Positions 12,042 to 25,000 of a DNA stretch of 64,000 nt are shown one piece after another. The DNA lies in assembly GCA_024509875.1 (NCBI GenBank), contig JAMPIV010004254.1, positions 62,001 to 126,000 on the forward strand. Direction: 5' to 3'. The notes under the pieces were generated by a model, which searched no databases, was not told the DNA's origin, and worked only from the letters and a program-made list of their open reading frames with translations. Each line of letters opens with the position of its first letter. Positions within the stretch are counted from its first letter, which is position 1. The DNA is from Oreohelix idahoensis (Eukaryota; Mollusca; Gastropoda; Stylommatophora; Oreohelicidae). A program made the translations under genes and the position numbers.

Positions 12042-12447
12042 TCATCTCATCTCATAATCGGAACCTCTTCTACCCCGTGAAACGAGGTGTAGAGGGGACC
12101 CAAAGAGCACAAGGCTCTTGGGCAAAACATGTAATCGGAGTGACTGGCAAACAGGTGATTAGCCCATTGTGCCCGAACTTGCACTAATCGCTATAAAACC
12201 ACCCGACAATCGAGACGTCATACCAGCCAAAGTGGACAGATCCTCATATACCCGAAGGTTTCGAGGGATATCCTTCCTCATCTGCACAAAGGCATTTATA
12301 GAGGAACACTCAAGACCCAAAGGTCTGAGGAAAAGAGCAAAATCTGGAACGAACACAGCAGTCTGTCTGTTGTTTTGTTACTGGGAGGTCCCCACATAAA
12401 GTGGTGCACCACACACAGTCAGTCAAGACAGAAGGTCGCCATCATTC
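12042..12447 (-). mobile_element. Nested retroposon candidate, 406 bp, with 13-bp TSD
   Basis: Direct repeats TATTTTTTATTCC occur at 12029-12041 and 12448-12460. On the minus strand the insert starts GAATGATGGCGACC and ends with a (GATGA)n-like tail at 12055-12042. A start reading xATGGCGAC and a simple-repeat tail fit a non-LTR retroposon or SINE. A minus-strand reading frame of about 66 codons (12356-12159) has no recognised domain and no ATG at its start. The family is not identified. Confidence 0.6.
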
Positions 12448-12672
12448 TATTTTTTATTCCACTTAAATTTAATTCTTGTTTTTAACCACATCAATGACGT
12501 TGTTTTTTTACTCGTTTACATCAGCTATCTATTTCCTGTTATTCTGTTAATGGCTGTCATCTGCAATACTCGGTCATTTTTGCGATGTGTTATAAAGTCT
12601 TCTTTTTACATTATTAGACTTAAGCAGATAAACAGCATATTGGTTTTTTTTTGGTTATTATAAGATTATAAA

Positions 12673-14822
12673 ATGAGCGATGATGAAGGTACGCTTGGTA
12701 GTTGTAGCAGAATGACGATACACACGCCACCGCGTAAAAAGTGAAGCCATGGTATCAGTTGGCTTTTTGTGCGGAATGGCTAACAGACAGCGAACTGAAG
12801 GATTGGATAAAGCCGGACTCTGGTAACCGCTATGCTGCGATTTGTACGGTCTGTTCCTGTACATTAACTAATGCCAACAAAACAGCTTTATTGACACATA
12901 AAAGCACACAGAAGCACATGAAAAACTTCGAAGCCAAAAGCAAAACTCTGAACATTAACAAGTTTTTCATCAAACCAAAAGAGCCCTGTCTCCAAGACAA
13001 AATTGCTAAAGCGGAGATAGTGTTGTCGGCTTTCATGGCAGAATATAATACTCCGTTTTCGCAAGCTGATCATTTGATTGAATATTGCAAGCAGATATTT
13101 CCAGACAGCACAATTACTCAAAATATGTCACTGAAGCGCACCAAGGCTGCCTATGTGATGCAGTACAGCATTGCTCATTTTGAGCGGCTTGAAGTTATAA
13201 ACATTTGCAGAAATTAGAAATTTTCTATAATCGTTGATGAGAGTACTGATAATTCTACGAACCAGATGTTGGCAGTCGTTGTGCGATTCTGTGACACAAA
13301 AACAAAAAAAGTAGTTGATTCACTGTTAGACCTCATTGAGGTGAAGGATGGGACTGGTCTTGGCATGTTTACAGCTGTTAAGAAATTGTTGAGCACGCAT
13401 GAAATCCCGCTAAGTAACGTCATTGGTTTTGCTGCAGACAACTGTGCCACTATGATGGGGACTGCAAGTGGTTTACAGGCACATCTGAAGAAAGAGATTC
13501 CACATGTCTTTGTTCTCGGCTGTGTTTGTCATTCATTTGCACTTTGTGCAAATGCTGCCAGCAACCACCTACCGTCTTGGCTTGAAATTTTCATAAAGAA
13601 TGTTTGCTTTTATTTTTCGCGTAGTAGTAAAAGAAATCTCCAGTTCTTAATACAAGATGTAGTTCAGGCCCAGAAACATAAATTGTTGAAGCTGTGTGAA
13701 ACACGCTGGCTGTCCCGTGAAGCAGTCATTGAGAGGATCCTTGAGCAATGGGATGCTCTGCACTTGTATTTCCAATCCGAAGCTTCAGTGGACAACGTCG
13801 ACGGTGCGGGGCAAATCCTGCAGACGATGAACACTGTTAGCACGAAGCACATGCTTCTATTTGTCGGCTACTTACTGGGTAAAGTTAACGTCATGAGCAT
13901 TGAATTCCAGTCCGAGAACTTCCGTCTTCACAAAGTGTACACGAGTGTAACAAGAGAGTATCGTTTTCTTCTCAGTATGTTTATTAGGCAGGAAGTATTG
14001 CAGCATGAGCATCGCACTCTTGCCGACATTGATCCTTCGAATGTACAGGTGCACAAGAAACTGAATTACATTGAGCTGGGTGGACGATGTGAAGCGCAGT
14101 TAATGCGACAACCGTTACGAAATAAAGAAGTCCAGTTTCGCAAGGATGCATTGGCATACCTGAGTGAACATTGTACTCATATACGACGCAGGTTCCCACT
14201 TGAACAAAACAGTGTTCTGGTGCAAATGTAGCTGTTGGATCCAAAGCAAGCTCTCGATATCAACAAACCTTCTGTCATTCCATTAGCAGCGCAGTTCTCA
14301 AAAGTTGTTTCAGAAGAGAGCCTTGATCGTCTGTCTGATCAATGGCGAGAACTGGCATCGTACCGAAAAGATCTTGGACATCTAGTGGATGAGGATCCGC
14401 CCGCATTCTGGCTGGGACTGCAACAAGTAACAGATGCTAATAACCAGAAGAAATTTGATGTTTTGGCTGACATCATGTGCACGCTTATGGCACTACCTCA
14501 CTCTTCAGCATGCGTCGAAAGAGTGTTTTCGAAGGTTAACTTAGTTAAAACTAAACAAACCAACAAGTTTTTGCGTGAAACAGTTTCCAATCGAATACTA
14601 GCCAAGCAAGCAGTTGCCAAAGACGGAGTTTGTCATAAGTTTAATCCTAGTACAAGCGTGGTTGAAGATGTGCGTGAAGGACGTTGTCGGCAGAGATATG
14701 CAAAGATTTTGGAACTTCACAATCAAGATTCCACGTTGTCAGTTTATGCATATGATCTTGACGAAGGAGAAGTTGTTGACATGGATGCCGAGTCTCTGAC
14801 AAGTGACATTTTTCAACAGTAA
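12673..14822 (+). pseudogene. hAT transposase with BED-type finger (broken)
   Basis: The probable start is ATG 12673, but a one-base frameshift near 12741 puts the first 23 codons out of frame with the rest. From 12741 one frame runs to the TAA at 14822, broken by TAG at 13215 and at 14229. Domains: a BED-like finger (CTVC...HKSTQKH, 12846-12915), an RNase H-like hAT core with VDEST at about 13234 and FAADNCATMMG at about 13426, the hAT CxxH-type segment GCVCHSFALC at about 13520, and the C-terminal dimerisation domain LPHSSACVERVFSKVN at about 14490. An acidic tail of about 60 residues ends it. The core motifs are retained, which suggests fairly recent inactivation. The closest animal relatives are ZBED5/SCAND3-like domesticated or mobile hAT proteins; inference from motifs only. 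Confidence 0.88.
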
Positions 14823-15289
14823 CAAGTTACAACTAACATTTTATATTTAATTTGAGGAACATTTTGTTAATGTAACTAATGTAAGTATATTACTGTTAAA
14901 ATATCTCATTTTCAAGAGTTCATATATTGGGGTGTTATTAAAATCATTGTTATTTTGGTAATTAAAAAAAAAAAAATGAAGAAATACATAAAAATTGGTA
15001 GCACACAGATTATTTGTGCTAAAGATGCACATAAAAGATTATGTAAGCATCATCTATTCCGTGTATTTGAGGCATACAATATTCTGGGTATTTCTGGGTT
15101 TTTTTTAGAAGAGCATCTGGGTTTATCTCTAGAACTTGAGTGGCAACACTGGTTCTCAGTTTGATTTTGTAGCCTAGGGTGGCCAGACGTCCGGCTATTG
15201 CGACAAATCTGAGCGTCCGGCCCGATTTTTTTTAAATATTGAAATATCCGGCTTTTATGTGATTGGCTAAATTACTAACGTGAAAGACA

Positions 15290-15646
15290 GTTGAAAAAAA
15301 AACACACACACCCACACAAATAGTAATACGTCTTACAAGGAGAAGGACAAGAAAAACCTACGTTGCGGCCACAAGGCCTTCGTCAGGGACAGACAAACAA
15401 GAGACAGGAGGGAAAGAAAATAAGAATTAAGATTTTTATAGTTTCATGTTCTCTACTTAATTCTCATTTTCTTTCCCTCTTGTCTCTTGTTTGTCTGTCC
15501 CTGACGAAGGCCTTGTGGCCGCAACGTAGGTTTTTCTTGTCCTTCTCCTTGTAAGACGTATTACTATTTGTGTGGGTGTGTGTGTGTGTTTTTTTTTTTC
15601 CAACTGTTTTACCTCGTCTTACGGCAGTTCTCCTCATATACTTATA
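15290..15646. mobile_element. Foldback insertion with 14-bp TSD and ribozyme-like cores
   Basis: Direct repeats TAACGTGAAAGACA at 15276-15289 and 15647-15660 flank a 357-bp insert. Most of it is a near-perfect inverted repeat: arm 15290-15431 against arm 15456-15605, with a 24-bp spacer. Each arm has a (CA)n/(TG)n tract, and a core CTGACGAAGGCCTTGTGGCC followed by GCAACGTAGG (15501-15530 plus; 15386-15357 minus). Known: Penelope-like elements often carry terminal copies in inverted orientation containing a hammerhead core (CTGANGA, stem II, GAAA). Here GCAA replaces GAAA and no stem I is evident, so activity is doubtful. Confidence 0.75.
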
Positions 15647-15660
15647 TAACGTGAAAGACA

Positions 15661-16091
15661 CCATTTTGAAAAATCTTTACAGGAATCCGATTTCTGAGTA
15701 CAGAAATTCTGTCAGAATTAAGAATTTTTATCTCCGCAAAATCGACGGATCGCGCAAATTGCCAACAATACTACCGTAAGTTGTCATGTTGTTCAATATA
15801 TAGTTTAAAATAGATTACTATCATATTTTAACCCAGGTTAAACGCTGTTTAGGTTTATTGGCCTTTTGTCGCAGAGAGATTTATGATTAATAAATTTCTT
15901 TATCTTTTCTTTCTTCTACCCGTGTCTTCTACTTTAATATCGCTCTTTTATCCTTTATTTCGCATTCGTTTGATTGTGAAAAATATAACTCTCCCATTCA
16001 AACCTTTGGGTAGAGTCTCGGCGCTGGCTGCGCATACACCTGGAAATGTCCACTACGGTGACTGGCTGCTCTGCTAGATACCGCATTGTCA
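15661..16091. other. Interior of the second hAT, no gene recognised
   Basis: AT-rich sequence continuing the hAT end after the foldback insertion. No domain was recognised. Confidence 0.35.
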
Positions 16092-16567
16092 TTTCGGAGA
16101 TATAATCCCCTTTTGCAGGGTAGAGAACCTCTTTTCTCGTGACATTGCACCCTCGCTACCCGACAAGAGGTTCCCTGGGGTTGCAACAAAGCCCAAGACC
16201 GCTTCTCGTCTCAAAGATATAACCCCCTTTGCAGGGTAGAGAGCCGTCAAACCTCGGAACATGGCACACACTCCAAAGTGGGACTGGTGCGTTATGCTTC
16301 TGAGTCTAGGATGCTCCCTGGGGTTGCAAGAAAGCCCACTTTTGACAGCCATATGGTTGCGGTGGCTTCGCCACCGCGCCACTATGCTGTCTGGCTGCTC
16401 GTGCCATGACCGCTGACTGATTGCTTGTGTCAGTCTTATTTCGGAGATATAACCCCCTGCACCAGGTAGAGAGTGTCAAACCTCTTGGTATCGCACGCAC
16501 GCCAAAGTGGGCCTGGTGTACCATACTGCTGAGTCTAGGATGCTCCCTTGGGGTTGAAACAAAGCCC
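16092..16567 (+). repeat. Three diverged copies of a ~130-bp unit
   Basis: Copies lie at 16092-16195 (internally shortened), 16209-16338 and 16438-16567. Shared order: GAGATATAACCCCC, a GCAGGGTAGAGAG or similar block, TCAAACCTC, CAAAGTGGG, CTGAGTCTAGGATGCTCCC, then GGGGTTG.AA.AAAGCCCA. The last two copies are closest to each other. It may be a tandem satellite, or part of a larger repeat unit, with an unrelated 100-bp spacer between copies 2 and 3. No protein was recognised. Confidence 0.8.
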
Positions 16568-17149
16568 ACACCATACCTCCCAAAACTGGCTCAAGGGTAT
16601 GAACGAGTGAATAACTCGTCCCCTAAAGGGCAAAAGAGTTAATAACTCGCGCCCAGGGAATCAAAATCAATCAATCAGCAGCACATTTTTATTGCTGTTA
16701 AGCTAAGTCCTTGATGAGACGAAATCGTGTGAATTCGTTCTCGACAGGGATAAGATGGCAGACAACCGTCTAGCCTTTTTCTCTGACACGGCTCGTCTGT
16801 GGCTAAATTTTCTCGGTGGTAGGTGTGATATGAAACACACGGATCGCTGGGAACGGCCATAAGGTAGCAGTAGGTGAGAAAAACGCGCATTGGCAGTTTT
16901 TATTGGCGACGTCTGAGTGAATGTAGGTGTTAAGACGGGACTATTCGGGTTTTCGAGAATTAGTGAATCATTTCTTTTCATAAGATATAAACCCCAGTAG
17001 TTTAGACTAAATTCATTCAGTACTCCGCAGTCAAGACTAGAACCATCTAGCGTTCGATTCCTAAGATCTCTGTTAATAGAAGCATCATTTAAAGTTAGTT
17101 GCTTATCCTTTACAGGACGTGGCAATCAACCCCAGCTTTTATTGGCTGT
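16568..17149. other. Unassigned, holds a 140-codon minus-strand ORF without homology seen
   Basis: A minus-strand open frame at 17125-16703 (starting MPRPVKDKQL) has no domain I recognise and an uneven Ser/Arg-rich composition. It sits between a repeat array and a SINE-like segment, so it is more likely chance or TE-derived than a gene. Confidence 0.25.
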
Positions 17150-17330
17150 TTTTGATTTTTCTAGGCAATTTTTTCATTCAGTAGTTTGCCATTGCTTTCT
17201 GAACGGTACGGCGCTTATACCATTGTTAAAAATCCACACAAAGCGATCTGCTACCAAACCCCCTGCAGCAGGTTTCGAACCTGGTATATCTGGATTATGA
17301 AACTGCGGTCATATCCATTATCATTTAGTT
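17150..17330 (-). mobile_element. SINE-like element with a tRNA B box
   Basis: The minus strand has a perfect Pol III B box GGTTCGAAACC at 17281-17271. About 75 bp further on is the block GCAATGGCAAACTACTG, then TTGCCTAGAAAAA (17199-17155). That block is like the 3' tail shared by RTE-type LINEs and the SINEs they mobilise in several animals. No clear A box could be fixed, and the ends are approximate. Confidence 0.55.
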
Positions 17331-17369
17331 GGTCGAATTGGAAATAGTTCTTAGTAGTTCTGTGTTGAG

Positions 17370-19324
<1,955 letters not shown>

Positions 19325-19639
19325 GGGACCCAAAGACGCAGCAATAGAGAATGCAGTCAGCGATCCATAGCTTGACTGCTTGCGTCAGGGTCAGCGAACC
19401 AGAGATGACCATGACCCTACTCCACCTCCACGTGGTGGTCCTGGAAACAGGCTGCATCACTGCAGTATGGCTGAGAGAGTAGGATCAAAGAGGGAAGGCA
19501 AACCCGGTCCCAAAAAATGCCGTGCTGAAGTCGGATGTGCCGGCCGAAAGGCGCAGATATTGCAGCTCCGCTGTAAACAGACACAACGGAACCAACGTCC
19601 TTTTCAGGACGAACGAGGAAGAAGGAAGAAGAAGAAGAA
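19325..19639 (+). mobile_element. Short retroposon family, copy 1
   Basis: It starts GGGACCCAAAGACGCAGCAA and ends with a (GAA)n tail after TTTTCAGGACGAACGAGG. It is nearly collinear with the copy at 41751-42061 over its whole length, and both begin at the same base, so the 5' end is defined and is not random LINE truncation. No clear target duplication is found for this copy. A frame of about 98 codons crosses it, but its shifted counterpart in the other copy shows no protein-level constraint. Confidence 0.8.
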
Positions 19640-19859
19640 TTTGTTAAGGGAAATTTTAACAGACAAAACGGCATGAATAAGAACTTGGGGCTGGATTTAG
19701 ACAATTATAACTTCGTTGTCTATTTCAAATTACAAATAATATTAACCTTAGTTCGTACTGATTTTATATTTATTGCAATTTGTTTATTATGAAAAAAATA
19801 CACGAGTAGTTACAAGTATAGTAATGGGTTTGTGTTGGGGTCTCTTTTTGTTTATACTG

Positions 19860-21020
19860 TTGGGGCTGGTTATTATTGATAGTTGAATCGTGCTGATTTT
19901 TGCGAATGTAATAAAGCTGGATGCAGTAAGATGCAAACTCAACGTAGGCACATCAACAAGTGCCAATACGGTGATAGTCAAACTCGTGAGTTGAAAAGTT
20001 CATATATGGTTTATTAACATCACATCATACGGGACGATACATTCAACGTGGACGGTTAATAGGTGATTCAACATCATGATAGTGGACGCATGTCCTCAAT
20101 CAAAATTCAAATAACTAGTCTCAGAAGAATCCTTAAGTAAATTCTGACTAGGTCTCTGAGTGAATACATCAATAGTCATAAAGGTCATGAAGTAGATTAA
20201 GTACAATGTTACATTGATCAAGGTTGACCTTTCCTCAAGGACAAGAGATTCTCATTATACTTGGTAGTATCTAAGATCCCGATCTTTAGTAATTTTCATA
20301 TATAAAGAAGTCCTCATCAACTAGTCATAGTAGAACGTAGGTGCAGGTTCCTACTAAATACCTTCTAGGCATGTAAAGTTACTTAGGCATAGATACTTGA
20401 ATAACCTCTTGTATTGGCCGTGACTGACCCCAACGGCTTCCTAATAATCTATATATATCGTAGATCCACGGTAGTTACCGATGATCTCTTTGATAGGCAT
20501 TTACAGGCATATAAAAATACATCTTCAGCTGTGAATCCATTTCGGTACAGGCTAGTTACCTGACATCGACTAGATACTCACGACTTTGGAGAACAGTCAT
20601 TATTATCATAATAAATACATACGTGGTTCTTCCAACGAATGAACACACACGTGGACGACTACCGGCTACGACTGCTGATCCGCAGGACCGGGTCTAAAAC
20701 ATCAATACTTTGCTCAAAACACGGGTTTCGAACTCCCAAAGCTTCCTTTGTAGGACTTGGGATTCTTGCTTCTCAAACCCACAGATGAATTCAACTGACT
20801 GTCTAGATACACGTGCGGTCTGGATAACCCCTATACGCCTTAGTGCACAACCGTGCGCTAATGAAATCAAACTCACCAATAAGACTTACTCTCATGAAAG
20901 TCGGTGCGCAAAGTTTATTACAGAGGTAGGACAACATATTAATAATATGATACTACCTTCATCTGTAAAGGAGTGTAGAGGTCTACGAAAAGGGCTCTAC
21001 AGATTCCTTACCAATCCCCC
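19860..21020 (+). repeat. Direct repeat, cleaner copy (partner at 34.3-36.0 kb)
   Basis: Matches 34310-36030 over its length: TGAGTT.AAAGTTCATATATGG, ACGCATGTCCTCAATCAAA, GTGAATACATCAATA, ACATTGATCAAGGTTGACCT and ACAGAGGT.GGACAACATATT recur in the same order. The partner has many insertions, chiefly G runs. No protein was recognised. A B-box-like GTTCGAAAC occurs on the minus strand near 20727, and its counterpart is damaged in the other copy. Confidence 0.8.
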
Positions 21021-22059
21021 CAAAAAAATTAATTATATTAATTTTTTTCTTTAATACTCGACACTAGAGGTGATTCAAGTTTACATATTACTATTTTTAC
21101 AAATATATCATGATAAAAATAATAAAATATGAAATTCCAATTAACTCAAATCAACAAAAGGTATGCATAAAAGCATACATCCACAATTGACCACCTTTGG
21201 TACAATGTGGTAAATGAAATAAAATATCATATTTAGAAATATTGAATTAACACAAATGTAAACGCAAATGAAAAGAAATGATGAGAAACCAATGAATAAA
21301 CAGAAAAGTGATGGATATGTCTTTAAAAATGACAAGTGAAAAAATGAATAAAAATGAAAGAATACAATTTAAACACGTATAAGATCAACGCACTTAACCG
21401 TGTCTCTAAGTCATTTTGTGGTACTAATTAAAGTACTAATGTTAAATTAATGTGCTTAAATACAAATATTAATAAATCTACTTAAATATTGTATAGTTAA
21501 TTACATTAATCATTATGTTAACTAACTAAGTATCCAAGTTTAATAATCTAATTAATTCATTTATTTCACTTTAATAGTGTTATTAGTTCCTTAAATACCG
21601 AAAGTTCCATTTTCCTGTTAGTGAACAGTTTATAATATAACAAGTTCAGTTCCACAAAGAAAATCCAAGTGTTAGAAATGTTATTTCTGTGAGAAAATAT
21701 AATCCTTTTCCAACGTTATTATCTCTTCAATGTCATAATTAAGTGACTTTTATTTTCACAAAGATAGTCATATACCTTAACGTTCCAGGTTATTTTGATA
21801 CATAAGTATTGTAAATTTCACTTGACTGAATGTTAATGACTCTTATAATCGAGGTATTATACGTAAAAGTTACAATCGACGAACTGTCAGTGTCGAAGTT
21901 CAGTTGTCTTTATTGCGTAGCTGCTAACTCGATTCATTCGGACATCTCGACAAGATGTCAGCGAGAACATTCTGTGTGCCAGGTATGGATCGAATCGTGA
22001 AATTAAATGGTTGTAACGCGATCGGCATTTGCGTTTATCGCTCGATCGACATGATAGAT
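21021..22059. other. AT-rich stretch, no gene recognised
   Basis: AT-rich sequence without coding signal. It leads into the low-quality G-rich block at about 22060. Confidence 0.4.
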
Positions 22060-25000
22060 CTGGTAGTGATTTGTTGGGGGATAGTCTTACACTGGTTTAT
22101 TTTGTGAGTTTGGGGTGTTGTTTGGGGGGTTTTAGTCACTGGGGGGTATAAATGAGAGTCACGATAAAGTTTGTTAGAAGTGATTAGGATCTTGAAGTAC
22201 GAGGTTTGGAGAATATTTTAGGTGTTTTATGCGTAAGGGTGTGCGGAGTTTGACATTGTAGAATTGGGTGCAATTGATCTACGTTGAGCTACTATTCTTT
22301 TGGAAGTTGTGAGTAAATGCGAAGTATAAACGGGTGGGGTTGGTTGTAGTTGCGAGACGAGTTTGTATAGGGTTATATTGAGTCATTATAGATTGGGTGG
22401 GGGGGTGGTGTGGATCGATGTGTTGTGTATCAGTAAATGTTGGATAGATACAGAGTTCAGTACATGATTTATGATGTGTTTTAGTGGTTATATAGAACTG
22501 AGGTGAGGATGTGGGTATACGTAGATTTTAGCAACAGTTGTTATGGGGGGGTAATGTTGATGTGGACAGTTTGGATTTTATACGCAATGGGAATAGTTTG
22601 TGTAATCCTACATGAGTTAGAGATGGTATGTGGTACTAGGGGGGTGGATTCGAAGCACGTGAGGGTATTGTTGGGGGGGTGGTGTGGGGGTCCCTCATGG
22701 TGTGAAGTGGTGTGTAAACAAATTGACCAGGAGATTTTGGTGGTGTTGTTGCAAGATGGTTGGGGAGAGTTGTTGTGTGAGTTGTCAAACCCGATTGTTT
22801 TTTAGGAGTGGGTATACTAGTGGTATTCCTATGTTCAGCGTGACAGCTGCAGATATCTATATGTGGTTGGAGATTGGGTGTTTTAGAACAGAGTGCGGAT
22901 TTGTGATTAATATTGTGATAGAGTGACATTGTCTGTTTGGAAAGTATGGTAGAGGTTATTGGATGTTATCGGGGTTGGAAGGACTTCTACTAATCCAGAT
23001 CTATACGTGAGAGTCTATGTCACAAAAACATAATGACAATACGGGTACTTGTGGGTGTAAGTGACTCTCGCGAGTTATGGATGTATGGTGTTCTGGGAAG
23101 ATGTTGGCTTTGAGGTGTTGATGGCAGTAAGTCTCATACAGTTGAAAAGTTGAAGTGTGATTCGAGTAGATAGCTTGGAGAAGCGCTAGGGATAAGCACT
23201 GTTCGGTTCTAACATTGTATATATTTTATGTCATTTGTTTATTTTGTGAAGTAGGGTTGTTTATAGTAATTATGAGATGGGTTTATAGTTTGCAGTGGGA
23301 ATATAGAAGGAGGTTGTGGCGGGTTTGATTATGTTACATGGTAGTCCGTTTGGGAATTGGTTTATAAATTCCGCATTGTGTGATAAGTTGTGAGAGGTAG
23401 AGTAAAAGTTGAGGAAGTATGTATAGTGGGGAGTCTTAGGAGGACGGGGTAGGTGATGTTTTGGTTGGGAATGGTAGTAGTGGGGGTGGAGTATTATTGA
23501 GAAAGATACTGAACACATTACTCTGGGTGTTGTTTTATTGCGAAGATGTAGGAAGGATGTATGTTTTTTTATTGATAGTGTTGTGGGTGGGGTTTTATTA
23601 TGATTATGAGGATGTGTAGGTGTTTTTTTTTAGTTTGGGGGTTTGATGTGGTTATGTGGGACAGAAGTTGTTTGAGGGTGATTGGAGAGGGAAGGGTTGT
23701 ACAATGTAGGAGTAGGTGAATGAAAGGGTAGATCTGGCGGGTGAATAGAGGATAGTAAGGAGTGATTGAGGGTGAAAGAAGATTATAGTGGGCGTTCTTT
23801 TAGAATGGTAGGGTGTGAATGATAAGAAAATGTAGGTATGGAGGAGGGAAAAAAAAAAAGTGGTAAAAAAAGGAAATTGTCCAAAAAATGTAAGAGAGTT
23901 GTCCATCTGGGGGTACTTTAATTTAGAGTCAATTAAATAAACAGTTGTGGGGAAGTACAAGCCATAACAGTAGTTTAGCCAGTTACCACCTGTTAGAGAG
24001 TGGAGGTGAAGAAACCATATACGGATTACCACCCTGAGCAGAGGATAATACGTTGGAAATTCTTAAGAACCTAAATAATGGATAGAAGATAAAGGGGTGG
24101 TAAAAACAAGCCAACAATTGAAATAGATACACAAAATGTTCAATAGACTGCCAATACTGTATACACAGAATGGATCCAAGGGAGTGAAGATGGCACAGGG
24201 GGTATAATAATTGGGGATGTTTTAGGAATGGAATTAGGGGAAAAATCTATTCATTTATCAGAAAGAAAAATTTGGCAAAAGGTAGAGAATATAGATTTGT
24301 AGAAGTCTATAGTGGTTCAGGTTTAAAGATAGAGGAATGTATTCACTGTAGAATAAGATTTGGTACCCCCCCCCCCCTTGTCAAAGAGTGCTGAGAGATG
24401 ATTGGAATGTGTGGTGTGTGGGTTTTAGAATAGCACTATTGAAAAGAAAATATTATCTGAATCTTCTTCTTCTTCTTCTTTCTATCCCTGTAGCCACAGT
24501 ACCGTCCAGGTATAGTAAATTAGTCATTTGGGGGTATGGGTTTGGAGGGGGTGGCCATTACGACCTAAAGTGGCCGTCTATAGGGCCCAACGCAGATAGA
24601 GTATTTATTTGCCATTGTGATTCCCATCACGCTAGTGCGCGGAAATTAAAAGGGCAAAGTATAGATAGCCCTCATTAAATCACCCCTGTTGTAGAGGCTG
24701 TGGTTGAGTTAGTGGGATAGTATGGAAGTGAGGGTTATGGGCCACTACGTGAGTTGTGGATTGCCCGGTAAGGAATGTTGGAGTTTGTTGATAATTCCCA
24801 GGGGCCCATTTAAATTTTCTAATGGAAGATTATTTATAACTGACTGTATCTTGATTTCTGGAATGTGATTGCACATTGTGTTAGTTACTTACGCGATGTT
24901 GTTTAGTTGGTAGTGTGACTGTACCTTATTTTTTGTAGGGAGCTGAGGTGGAGGTGGATTTTGGTTAGCTGACTACATACTTTTATTCCTAGAGGAGGTT

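Larger units (their letters stand above)
11589..15151 (+). mobile_element. hAT transposon with TIRs, TSD and nested insertions
   Basis: The left end starts CAGTGATGCCAC and the right end, read on the minus strand, starts CAGTGTTGCCAC; 11 of 12 bases agree. Identical 8-bp direct repeats GTTCTCAG flank it at 11581-11588 and 15152-15159, as expected for hAT insertion. Sub-terminal CTGGGT(A/T)T words recur near both ends. The element is 3563 bp here; removing two nested retroposons and their target duplications leaves about 2.9 kb. The transposase gene in the middle points right. It is interrupted by two stops and an early frameshift, so the copy is non-autonomous now. Confidence 0.93.

Noticed and set aside
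12159..12399. Frames on both strands inside the 406-bp nested insertion
   Set aside because: Short, overlapping, without domains; the minus-strand one starts with GTG, not ATG.
16703..17125. 140-codon minus-strand frame
   Set aside because: No recognised motif, and located among repeats; length alone is not enough.
22055..22085. Primer-site-like TTGTTGGGGG after the 19.9-22.0 kb segment
   Set aside because: It fails to match a tRNA end beyond the first bases, so an LTR element here is not supported.
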